In this document: in pieces, positions 1 through 10,836 of the stretch
Position numbering within the stretch: the first letter of the stretch is position 1
How the letters are laid out: each line of letters starts with the position of its first letter
Origin: Paraphysoderma sedebokerense
Lineage: Eukaryota > Blastocladiomycota > Physodermatomycetes > Physodermatales > Physodermataceae
Direction of reading: 5' to 3'
Assembly: GCA_025602915.1 (NCBI GenBank)
Contig: JAHLJZ010000134.1
Span: 1-44,286, forward strand
Length of the DNA stretch: 44,286 bases
The notes under the pieces: generated by a model
What the model was told of the DNA's origin: nothing
The model's database searches: none
What the model saw: only the letters and a program-made list of their open reading frames with translations
Position numbers and translations under genes: made by a program

Positions 1-570
1 GATGGATACTTGCAGTTGAAATTTTTTTCAGAAGTGCTTGCGCGTAAAAATCTAGCTGGCAGTTCTCGGCTTCCGTACGCATCGGACCTGTAAACTTCAA
101 GAAAGCATGTTCGTTTGAGAAAGAATATCCGACCTTCATTGACCTACCATGACGAGGATTTCGAGGAATATGCAACAATGCTTTGGAGGAATTCGTCATC
201 AGCAGACTAAAAGCATACCCGGACATTCATTATGCCGGTAAAGGTAACCATCTAGGCTGTGCTTCGGACAATTTCCTATGTAAATTAAATCTATCCCTTG
301 TAACAATATATCGTCCATGTATGAAGTACAATTCGATTCTACCTCTGTATACAGACAATATACCTGCAAATGGAAAGCATCAGCAAAAGAATGAACAATG
401 GCTATGAACGGAGCAAGCGAGTCTATTCACATACTATTCACATTGATTAGCGCTTAAACTTATATGTGTTATTACAAAATATAATTTAAATCTATCCACA
501 TGATTAAGTCTACACACTTCAAGCTTTGTATCCAGCGTATACTACATAAGATCGACCAAAGATGTTCACA
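1..570. other. Left edge, no supported gene
   Basis: No reading frame here has recognisable family features. A 74-codon open frame at 183-407 (+) has no signal peptide, domain or usable splice context, and I treat it as chance. The stretch probably includes the 3' flank of the hydrolase gene that ends at 571 on the minus strand. Confidence 0.4.
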
Positions 571-2101
571 TTACGGTTTCCTGCAGTCGCAGATATTAGA
601 ATTCTGGCTCTGATATATCTTATCTCGTCTCACGCATCCTAGGGCGGCGTTACAATAAAATTCTCCAACGCAGGAGTTTGGATCGCATTCCTTGACTCTA
701 CCAAATTCATCCCATAATCGTCGCAAATCAAAACTCCAAGTTCGATTCTGATTTTTCAGCCAGGTGTCTTGTATGAAATTAGAATGTGTCATGAACGGAA
801 CATCATCATTGGGAAGTAGCTCAGACAAATTGTTCCCGCATAAATCGTTTGTGTAATGATTGATTTCAGAAGTTTGATCATTCGCAGTGGGGGAATTCAA
901 TATGTCGTAGGGAGCCCCGAACTCTAGTGTACCGGTAGCATTTAATATTACGGAAATGGTGTCACAGTGCCAGTCAAGCTGATTCCTATATGTCCTCCTG
1001 TACTCATGCGTCAGCAAGCATGGAGCTAAAATCAGTCCACCAAAACGTAGATGACTCACCATAAACTTTTTGCTGTTCGGGTGGGTCCTGTTAGGTACGA
1101 AGGAACAGTCTTGTCTGCGTACAAGTCTGTCGGTCCGGCAAAATGTCGGACACCAGCCAACTGATACTGAGAACCCAAATATGCTGAAAACATAACAATG
1201 AGGAGTTATGAGGAGAGAAACCCAAATTAGTATGACGATTCTTCTCGCTCGATGGACTGTCCGAAAGCAAGACTCAGACTGAAATTTCACTATACCGGCG
1301 ATATTTGCTCCGTGACTGTGACCCATAGTCAAAACTTTATTCCAATTAACGTCAAATGCAATCTGTCCATCTTCTCCTTTACTTTCAGTAAGAAATTCAG
1401 ACCAATTATCCTCGGGATACTTGTCTTTCAACTCAAGCAGGATGTTTCTCAACCTGGACGTGACGACGAGTTCAGAGGAGGTTATGTTGTATCCTTTTTG
1501 GATAGCAAATGATAGATTATCCGTAATAGTTCCAAAAACTTGATTTTGCCGGACAGCTTCATAACAGTTTGAATTCGAGGGAAAGTCACGACAAAATGGA
1601 AAGATAGCGTCTCTGCTGTTGAAAGCCAACCCTATTGACCGATGATTTAAAGCGCTAGCAAGGTGCGATACTACTAGGGTATAGTCATGAGGGGAAGCGC
1701 TGGATCCTTTTTTCAGAAGGAAGATTTGGGAAACGAAACAAGATGTTGCGTTTTAGGGAGTGCGAGATGGTGAAACTAAGTTAGCTAACGTCTTTCAATA
1801 GGAAACCATGATGCCGTCCAAGGAGGAACTGTCACTAACCTCCAAAGAATAAAATCAGAAACTTTGAAAATTGGAGATTAGAAGGGACAAAAACTACGTC
1901 TGACGACAGCTCTCTTGCAATGGCATCGGGAGCCGGTTGCACTTCCACTTCAGTTGGTGTCTCTCCATTGCCCGTGTTACCTCCCGACGAAATATGAAAA
2001 TGATAAATTGACAAGACGCCAGTGACAACTAATGCTATCACCAGAAGGGCTATAGTAAGGAATTTTAGTCTCACCGAGACCCTCTTTCTGTCTGTGGACA
2101 T
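571..2101 (-). CDS. Membrane-anchored alpha/beta-hydrolase, BPSS1187-like
   Basis: Five-exon model on the minus strand: 2101-1840, 1706-1296, 1256-1222, 1166-1060 and 985-571, giving 409 residues with all splice phases consistent (1, 1, 0, 2). Exon 1 encodes a short basic N-terminus followed by a single hydrophobic helix (about residues 14-35), so this is probably a type II membrane or secreted protein. Exon 2 carries the FLILFFGG strand and turn typical of the oxyanion region, and the nucleophile elbow GHSHG with its presumed catalytic serine. Exon 4 continues the hydrolase core (LAGVRHFAGPTDLY). The C-terminus is cysteine-rich. By memory of the family, the closest resemblance is to the BPSS1187-like alpha/beta-hydrolases (PHB-depolymerase-like fold). 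The substrate is unknown. The gene is divergent from the membrane-protein array, with 499 bp between the start codons. The weakest junctions are exon 3 to 4 and exon 4 to 5. Confidence 0.72.
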
Positions 2102-2600
2102 CGTATTAGTCGTCGATGAGGGATGGAAAGGGAGTTGAGACAGAAATAAAATGGAAGGGTGGATTAGTGATGGTCTGCCTTCTAGAAGACTTGTGGAACG
2201 TCCGCAAGCTAAACTGGTCGCACAGATTGTGGTCCAGAATTTCGTTTCAGATCAGATTCGATTTGTGAGGAAGCTCACGTGTCTGTTCCATTCTGATATC
2301 AATGCTGTATTCCATCATAATGTAAATAAATCTATTAAAGAAATTAGGCAGGAAATTATGCCTCTCCCACACATGCGTTTGCATGCCCACACTAATGTCG
2401 GCGCAATATGCTTCACAATCCAACAATTAAGTATTCATTTAGCGTGTTAAGGCTTTAAAGCATCCACCAAGTGAGGCTGCTGACACCCCTTGGTGTACTA
2501 TATATAGAGGAAATAATAATGGTGGAAATATGCAGAAGTAATATCTGGCACATAACTACTTTCTCGGTATACTACTCAAAAACTTAAAATTGTTAGTCCG
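2102..2600. promoter_or_regulatory. Divergent promoter region
   Basis: Intergenic stretch between two divergent genes, the hydrolase (-) and array copy 1 (+). It contains TATATATA at 2499-2506, about 95 nt upstream of the array copy 1 start codon at 2601, which is a reasonable TATA box. I see no other feature. Confidence 0.45.
2499..2506 (+). promoter_or_regulatory. TATA-like box of array copy 1
   Basis: TATATATA lies about 95 nt upstream of the copy 1 start codon. Its presence suggests that copy 1 kept a promoter although its frame is broken. Confidence 0.45.
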
Positions 2601-4343
2601 ATGCAGCTCAAGATTATTTCATTCGTGATATGCATTGTCTTGACACAATTCGTCCAAACGCAGTCTGTTCCTCTATCAGAGGCATGCCCACAACCAAAAC
2701 CCGGAGTTATTTCTAATAATCTTTGTAAACCTCTACTCGATTCATATGGTATCAATATTTCTGTTGAGCCGGCTTTGCAAAGTTCGTTATACACCTCAGA
2801 TATCAATATTCCGCCGATTGGGTTTGAGAAATGGCAATTCTTACGCCTAGATTGCTCAAAGAGAAATGGAATACCCATATATATAACTGCTATATCGACT
2901 TATGATTTGCCTTATATTATTGCTATGGTAAATTGCACTGTTGTGTCATCTCAGACTGCAATCACCAAGGAGACTCAGACGATCTCCTAACGAAAAAGGA
3001 CCTGCAGACATACTGTTCTCCGGATGTACAATAAAATCAGACTCTATTCCAACAAAAAAAGGCGTCATTATTCAATCTTCAACCTTACCGCCAAAATTCT
3101 ATACCCGTGATATTTCAAAACTTGTCATGCTGAGCTCTCGAACACTAGACTCGCCCTTTGAATTGTTCATTGACGATAAACTGGTAAATCTTACTGTGAT
3201 AGGGGAGGAGCCTGTAAACCCCTTAGAAGGAAACGTGCATACTCAAGGAGTTGGGATAATCACACGCTGTATTCTATCGAGGACCAAATTAGCAAGTGCT
3301 GTCGACTCAAACCCCAAAGTGCTTCAAAAGTGCTATGGTCTCGAAACTAAATCAACGAATGCGACTTATGTGAGCGAAGGCATTCGTTCAAATATCGATA
3401 TGGTGGTTCTCACACATTCAGCCTTGTTGCCATTGCCGCTTCAAAATATGACCCTAAAGAACGACTTAAACCTATCGCTTCCTTGTCTGTTTCGATTCTC
3501 TCGGTCTACTCTTCTGTCTGTCGTATCCTCGATAGCAAATTAAATATTCAGCAAACCCCGATATTATTGGCCCCGATTACCCTCTATACCTTGTTACTGT
3601 ACCCCGTATTTATCAGTATATTCCACTCAGTATATATATTGCCAAAATTATGTCGTCGATATAAGCTGCCAAATACCGTACTCACCTGGTTCCTGATAAT
3701 CTTAGGTCCGAGAAATATCGAACTTTTGTGGAGCAATTCACTGAAGTTAAGAATCTTCAGCCACAAACAGCCTACATTCAAATCGGAGTTTCTAGCGTTA
3801 TTAGAACTGAATCGATGTATCGCCATTGATATCGGAGTGATTTTCATGACTGAAGGTTTCAGGGTAGATGCTACAGTTGAAAACATTTTACGCAATATCG
3901 CGGCTGTTGTGTCTTTATTATATACTCTCCATCACTGGAAAATTGGAAGAGCATACGTAAAACTAGGTTATTTTTGTCTTGCCATTCCGGCTCTTTTGAA
4001 TTTAGAATTGCTGTTTCCGGACGGTCAACTGGGAAAGACTGGATACATAATTTTCATGATCACACTGTCGATCTTTACATCGACGTTAATTTGGGTTACA
4101 AAATTTACTGCTGAAGAAAGTCGATATCCGAAATTCATTTTTTCTTTGGGGCCTATCGTCGTCATCGGGATCATTGCGTTATTCGTTGGTCTTGCTCCTG
4201 ATATCTATGAAGGTCAGAGCTATAAAGGATGGATATCTGTAATGTCATTCATGACTTTTGTCTGTCTCATGACGAATGTTTGCTATTACAGTAAAGTGTG
4301 GGAGAAAAATATGGAAAACCATTGTATGAAAGAGGAGATTTGA
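2601..4343 (+). pseudogene. Array copy 1: broken signal-peptide/9-TM membrane protein
   Basis: First of four tandem paralogues. It starts with a signal peptide (MQLKIISFVICIVLTQFVQT) and follows the intact copy 4 closely: a conserved cysteine before NPC/LCKP, the W(Q/Y)FLR.DCSKRNG block, a VNC sequon, then a membrane domain with the CRRYKLPN loop and the LGP.NIELLWSN block. The frame breaks twice relative to copy 4. The first break is in the spacer after the VNC block (around 2985-2995). The second is at the start of the first membrane helix (around 3415-3445). No intron with correct phase repairs either site. The remaining sequence is well conserved, so decay is probably recent. The function of the family is unknown. 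A TATA-like box lies about 95 nt upstream. Confidence 0.7.
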
Positions 4344-5349
4344 AAGCGCATTAATGTATAATTTAAGATTATTTTATATTTGTACATATACTAGATCTGT
4401 CATTATTGGGGTTCGGGTGTCCCTAATGCATAGTTCGAATTTCGACTTTGGGGAATCCAACTATCAATGTTCGGTTCAATATATATTCTTTTATTCCTAT
4501 TTCCTCGCCTACTATGTACATGAAAGTGTTGTCCTTATATATATTTTCAGGGCGGACGTATTACATCAGGCTGCTACTATTTTTAGAACTAGTATTACAT
4601 GGTTCGGTACCATGATAACCAATCACACAACACCTGCCGATTTTCACAATCGTACTTTTTCCTTACAAAATCGGCTACAGAAACAGATTAATGGAATTGA
4701 CCACAAGTTGGGTGAATCTGCGCCCCTGTGATCTATAGATTGCTTAGGATCGTATCAGTTTTTAAGACTCGGAGACTAATTAATCACCGATCCTGGCCAC
4801 AAAGATTTAGCATTTGTCCGAACTCTAATATCAAAGCCGGATGAAACATTGTTCTGATATCTTTCATTAGCTCTATGAGTCAGTGTACAAGTGATTCAAA
4901 CAAGCACTTTATTCCAGGCTACTTTACATCTGTTTTTCACGTCAAACCAGAGTATTGGCGGATATGAAATGCAGAAGTAAGTCTTATGTCTACTATTTCG
5001 ATTACTGTGTTTGCCGTCCCCGCCATGACGCTAATCTGTACATGTTCATCTCATTTATGACAGTACAATTAAAATGTGTCTGAATCTGACAAACGCCAAT
5101 AATTCTACAAGCGCGCTGAAGGTTAGTTGAGCCTATTGTAATAGACAGTGCTTGACAATCGTAAATTCATAATTACATACCGCGCGCTGATGCAGTGAGA
5201 TGGCTTGATGGTTATGCGAGACTTGTGATGGTCACCCTATATTTAAAAATCAAATTTTGAAAGAAGAACTCTTATCCATATCACAGAGAATTTTATAAAC
5301 CAATTTGTTATTTCAGGTTCTAAATATCGAAGTACTAAGTGTTCCTACC
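4344..5349. other. Intergenic, array copies 1 to 2
   Basis: About 1 kb with no gene I can support. An open frame at 4354-4731 (+) has no homology to the array and no domain features. A TATA-like run (TATATTTAAA, about 5238-5247) lies roughly 100 nt upstream of the copy 2 start codon. Confidence 0.4.
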
Positions 5350-7076
5350 ATGTATATCGGGACCGCAGCACTTGTTATCCTGACAACGCTGGTCGTGGGA
5401 CATTTTGGTCAACCGCAGTCTATTCCGTCAACAGAGAACTGCACAACTCCGAGTCCCGGTGGCATTATTAATGATCCATGTAAACCTTTACTCGATGTGA
5501 AAGGAATCAATATTTCTGTCGAACCCTTCGACAGCAGTGGGCTCAAAAGCAAGTACATCGGTATTCCGGAAAGCAAGGGAGATGACTTCAACAAGTGGAA
5601 TTTCCTCCGAATAGATTGCTCAGAGAGAAAAGGAACACCACTTAATGTGTCGAGAATAACGATATATAATTTGCCGTATATTATCGCCATGATAAATTGT
5701 TCGATTGTACCATCCACATTGCCAAGTGAGTCGACTAGGAACAAAGGCCTCTCGACATACTCTTCCTCAACTGCATAATCGAGTTAGAAAGAATCGCAAT
5801 ATCTCAAGCTGGTTTGATTATTCAATCGTCAATGCTGCCATCGAAATTGAAAGTTGTATCATTGTCAGAACTGACTATTGTCAATTCTCGAGCGAGATCT
5901 TTTATCAATTTCGATATCTACAGTAGGATGGAAAAATTCATGGTGATTCCAGATATGAGGAATCCAATAAATGGAAAAATACTTTTCCGTGCAACCTCAG
6001 GCATCCAAGAGTGTTCGTTAGGTAACAGTAAAATAACGCTGGATCTCGAGTCAAATGTGGAAGCAACTCAAAAATGTGGCATTCCAAGTGGTTTAGCGGT
6101 GGTGAAAGAAGGCATTTCTTCGAACATCGACATCATAGTACTCATGGGCATTAGCATCACCGCTGTCTTTATTTCGAAGCTCGACCCTAAACAGCGGGCT
6201 CGACCGGTTGCTACCCTATCCGTCTCTTTTCTCTCAGCTTACTCATCTGTTTCGCGTCTTATCATGAATCGACCCGAGGATTTTACAGTACCGTCACAAG
6301 TCTTTTTTATGATCATGCTTTTCCCAATACTTTTTAGCGTCAGTCATTCGCTATACATGTCACCGAGAATTTGTCGTCGGTACAACCTGCCGAACAACTT
6401 CTTTACATGGTTTCTGATGACCATCGGACCGAGTAATATTGAGCTCTTATGGAGCAATTTCTTTCGTCTGAAACTTTTGAGTTCAAGAAAGCCAAACATC
6501 AAACCCGAGATACTAGGGTTACTGGAACTCATTCGATCCATCGCTCAAGATATTTTAGTAATTTTTATTTCCGAAAGACTACAGAGAGAAGTTACAATCG
6601 GGAAGATATTGCGAAATTGCGTTACGGTTCTGTCGCTAATCATGACTCTACGCAAGTGGAAAACAGGAAGGTTGTATGCAAAACTAGGCTATGTTTTGCT
6701 TGTATTACCTTGTTTGTTAAATGTCGTCCTGGTGTTTCCAAATGGCGAATTATACAAGATTGGATATGTGATTTTCGTTGTCTCGTTGTCTATATTCACG
6801 TCCACGCTATTACTGATCACGAAACATACGGCAGAGGGAAGTGCGCGCTATACCGATTTGGCATTCTTCTTGGGACCTATTTCCGTCATTGGAATTAATG
6901 TACTAACAATAAGTACTGTCAGAAATTTTGGTTTGATAACGGGGTACGGTGGACCTATGTTTCTAATGACGATGATGTCTCTCATGTGTCTGGTAACAAA
7001 TACATGTCACTACCACAAAGTGTGGGAGAAATATGAAGACGATCGAAACTCCCTTAGTTGCAAGGAAAAAAAATAG
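5350..7076 (+). pseudogene. Array copy 2: membrane protein paralogue with one frame break
   Basis: Second array member. The start ATG at 5350 gives a signal peptide (MYIGTAALVILTTLVVGHFG). An in-frame upstream start at 5305 would put extra residues before the hydrophobic core and is less likely. The ectodomain has the same cysteines and sequons as copy 4 (INISVEP, NFLRIDCSERKG, MINCS). The frame shifts once in the spacer after that block (about 5720-5750), and the rest reads uninterrupted from PLDILFLNC to the stop at 7076, including all membrane segments. A GTGAGT donor lies at the break, but the nearest acceptor would leave a 21-nt intron and the wrong phase. I therefore call it a broken or just-broken gene. 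A single sequencing indel is the main alternative. Confidence 0.62.
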
Positions 7077-8129
7077 CCGTATTTCCTTATATCATAACCT
7101 ACCCCAAAGATTTTTTCAACAGACAGCACAACGAAATAAACATGTTATTTTCCTAGTTAAAAAGTCTGGACAATATGGATGTACCTACTGGAAAAATCTA
7201 TCCTCATAAAAAAGTAAAACCCCTTTCAACAAATGACCTTGTATCTCCAAATATTTGATATTCACTATCCAGTGCATCGGCCTACTTTGCTTGCACCATT
7301 TGAATTGACCATTTTCGCACAACTAAATTAGGGAATCCAAATAATGTAGTTTCTGATTGGTGATATTTGGGTATTGCTGCTACAAAAGTGACCCACTAAG
7401 GAACTTGTTCCGACTGGGTTTTCCCTCGATTCTTCGTGTAAGGAACGGGGTCCGGCAAGTTTCACGTCGCACATTGTCAGTTCCCCCCTTGGAGGTTCCA
7501 AGTCAGCGGTAGAGTCACCCTTAGTGGGTAAGCTGGACGCTTTTGTGCGCAACTGCCGCAAAACGGACCAGACTCAAACAAGTAACATCCTATTTCAGGA
7601 TAAATCTATTGGTCCGCAGTTATTTCATCAAATGATCCAGGGGCACACTGATTTGCTTGATTCGAAGTGGTCCACACGTGGCTAAATGAATTTGCAATTT
7701 GATAGCTTGGTAACAATTCTTAGAGCCTACTAGCTTAATAAAAATTCCTTATAATTATTGGGTTTTTCTTTATGCGAAACTGCTGTCCCCATTCTCGGCT
7801 CAAACACTACTAGTGCGTAATCAAGCCTCAGGCATTAATTGGCTTTTCCGAGAATTCTGTTTCAGATTTCAAATTCGAATTAGCACCATGAGATAGCAAG
7901 AAGTCTGAAGTTTGCATGTGTCGAACTTATTGTAAGCTGTTGGAATGATTTTGTCGACTCTTAAGAACATAATACTAAACGCATCTTTAATAAAGCCGCC
8001 TGGCCTCCGCAACGCGTCATGCTCCTGAAAATAAAATTACTTCGATCTTGACCAAAGAAGGAGAAGTGGAAGAATTTTCGACAACATCCCAGTTTCTCCT
8101 CACCAAACTGGGAGTGTATATTCGGAAAA
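7077..8129. other. Intergenic, array copies 2 to 3
   Basis: About 1 kb. A 77-codon open frame on the minus strand (7328-7561) has no recognisable features. I see no RNA gene, transposon ends or convincing TATA box here. Confidence 0.4.
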
Positions 8130-9857
8130 ATGTCTCTCAAACTGATTGTGGTCTTCTTGATCACGGTTATGGGACATTTCGTCCAACCTTTCTCAGTCTT
8201 TCCATCAAACCAGACATATCCAGAGCCGCCAGATTCTACCATTGTCAATAACCCATGCAATCCTATGCTCGATCAATTTGGAATTAATATCACTGTTGAG
8301 CCCGTCAATAGTAGTTTATTATACAATCAATATATCGATATTCCGAACAAAGATAAAGATTTCGACCAATGGCATTTTCTTCGAATTGATTGTTCCAAAA
8401 GGAATGGCACTCCGATAAACGTCTCTTATATTCTAACTCCTCAAATGCAATACATCATCGCCTTGGTCAATTGCACTATAGACTCTTCGAGAATCCCGCC
8501 GAGTGATGTGAAGGAAAGTGATGCACCTATCGATATACTATTCGTCAACTGCACGGTGAATTTAACCGAAATTCATACTTCCAGTGGACTCATCTTCCAG
8601 TCATCGACGTTACCACGCTCATTTTTTTCCAGAAGAAATTCAAAACTCATTTTCTTAGAATCTCGAGTGAAGTCTTCATTCGACCTTACTATTGCAAATT
8701 GGATGACGAAACTCGTGGTACTTCCTGACAAGCAGTATCCCTTCCAGGGAAAGATTCAAACCTTTCAGGAAGGAGGAGTTGGAGAATGCTTGTTGGATAA
8801 CAGCAAAATGACCATTGATCTTGATGCAAATTTTAATCTTATTCGACAATGTGGGTTGAAAAATAACATAACGTTGGTGTGGAAGAGCATTGAATCGAAC
8901 TTGGATGTTATCATTTTTATGGTATTCAGTATGCTGGCGATCATTAGTTCAAAACTTGACCCTAAGCAGCGGCCAAAGCCGCTTGCTTCATTATTGATTT
9001 CGTTTGTTTCGACCTATTCTGCCGTTTCCCGTATCATCATCGCTCTTTCGACGCAGTACGTCAAAAAGAACTCTACTATCAGATTGTCTATCCTCTCATG
9101 CTCTTGCCAGTAATGTTCTCTATTGGCCATGCAATTTACATGACCCCAGTAATTTGCCGTCGATATAATTTGCCAAATAACTTCCCCACATGGATGCTAA
9201 TATTCTTGGGTCCCGGCAATATCGAAAGTTTGTGGAGCAACTTTCTTGGTTTAAAAATATTCAGTCATAGAGATCCCAAGATTCAACCTGAAATATTGGG
9301 TCTATTAGAATTAAACCGGTCAATTTCGCAAGATATTGCGATATCGTTTTTGACTGAACTCATCCAAACGAATGTCACCGTCGGCAAGATAATACGAAAT
9401 TGTATCACAGTCATATCGCTGCTACATACTCTTCGTCAATGGAAGGCTGGAAGAGTATTTGCCAAGTTTGGTTATGTTTTATTGGGTATTCCGGCTTTTA
9501 TGAATGTAGCACTTTTATTTCCCAGCGGTAATGCGTACGCGATTTGCTACTCGATTTATATGTTGTGTCTGTCAATTTTTGTCTCAGCGTTAATTATAAT
9601 TACGAAGTTCACTGCTGAGGTGCCCCAGAATTCTAAATTGCTTATTTTTTTGGGATTATTTTATGTTGTTTTCCTTTATGCATTTGTCTACATTGCGACG
9701 AAAAGTTTATATATTGCAGTGAATTCCTCATTTACCAAGTTATTTATGGGAATCTACTCCTCCATATGTGTTCTGGTGAACATTTAAGTATTACAGGATT
9801 GTGTGGGATAAGTCAGAAAAGATTACCTCAACTGTTGGCGGCAAGATAAATTCCTAG
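8130..9857 (+). pseudogene. Array copy 3: membrane protein paralogue, two frame breaks
   Basis: Third array member. It begins with a signal peptide (MSLKLIVVFLITVMGHFVQP). The complete ectodomain reads in one frame with VNNPCNPMLD, the W.FLRIDCSKRNG block, VNCT sequons and QCG cysteines. The frame then shifts once between membrane helices 2 and 3 (about 9060-9100). The second half resumes with MLLPVMFSIGHAIYMTP and CRRYNLPNNF. Close to the C-terminus a further single-base shift ends the protein early at 9787; in the neighbouring frame the family-like ending (YYRIVWDKSEK) continues to a stop near 9857. It is probably a pseudogene, although the last break alone would remove only a short tail. 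Confidence 0.65.
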
Positions 9858-10836
9858 CATAAGGTGTACATAGATGATAAACAGTTGATTTCATGTAATT
9901 TAATATACTCCTTTTTTCAATGACGACCTTACACATCCAATAGGTCATAACACAGTCAATTATATGTGTGCTGGACAATTTCCTAAAGAAATATTTGTTC
10001 CAAGTAGATAAATTCCTGAACATTGGATGCAATAGATTGCTGAAATTATACCACTCTGAACTGACAACATTCCGTATCTACAGAGCTAACTAACATGCTT
10101 GACTACCTTTCTATATCTTACAACCATGAGAACAAGTTTCCATCACTTTCCTTTCCCTGCATGCCATAACGTGCAAGTAACGAATTATCTTCATATCTTA
10201 TGCACACTGTTGACCAAGTTTACTCCAAGTATTCGGACCATAAACCAACATTTCCAAATTAAGCTGGAGTTGAGATGAATACGGCTCAGGCAGCTATAAG
10301 TCGCAGGGAATATTATCTAAATTTAAGAGTGACCAAATCTGGTATCATAATTATCTAACGTTTTTAATAAAATCAGTTGAGAACTGTGATTATTTAATCA
10401 TAAGATTGTGGTAAGTTTGGTATCACGCAGTTTCAAGCTTTGCGTCACCAATTTCGAAATACGAGGGCCTGATATGAACTTGTAAACTATATGCAGAATT
10501 TGAGCCGAAAACAATAGCCCCACCTCATTCGTTCTGTCGACTTCGCTCGTATTTGGTCTAAATTCTCCTTGGGTGTAAGTCAACAATTATTTAGATTTCA
10601 AATGGTGATACTGCGTCTATATTAATTTCCGAGGACAATAGCGCGCCTGGTGAAGCGCAGTAGTGTGGGGCTTGAGAAGCAACGCTGGGCGGGAGCCTTA
10701 CACATCTGGCTTGCAACCGCTATACAACATAAATATTGTAGGAAAAAATTAAAAGTCCCAGCTACACTTGGTCATTAATCTATCGCGGAGACTGCAAATT
10801 ACTGGTGTAAATCTGCCACTGACCAAACGTGTTGGC
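9858..10836. other. Intergenic, array copies 3 to 4
   Basis: About 1 kb of AT-rich sequence with no supported gene. Small open frames at 9823-10032 and 10398-10586 on the minus strand lack any family signal. An ATAAATATT run near 10729 could serve as a weak TATA element for copy 4. Confidence 0.35.

Noticed and set aside
163-183. DFN instead of DFG in the kinase as a sign of an inactive enzyme (residues 163-165 of the product of 13608-15771)
   Set aside because: DFNIA is normal for YANK/STK32 kinases, and all other catalytic residues are present. The coordinates given here are residue-based, not window positions.
4408-4455. GTTCGAAT-like word as a tRNA T-arm
   Set aside because: No A box, acceptor stem or cloverleaf can be formed around it; no tRNA gene was found in the window.
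5725-5746. A 21-nt GTGAGT...AAAG intron repairing array copy 2
   Set aside because: Too short for any known fungal intron, and the donor and acceptor phases do not match.
7328-7561. Minus-strand 77-codon frame as a transposon remnant
   Set aside because: No transposase or polyprotein motif, no terminal repeats and no target-site duplication visible.
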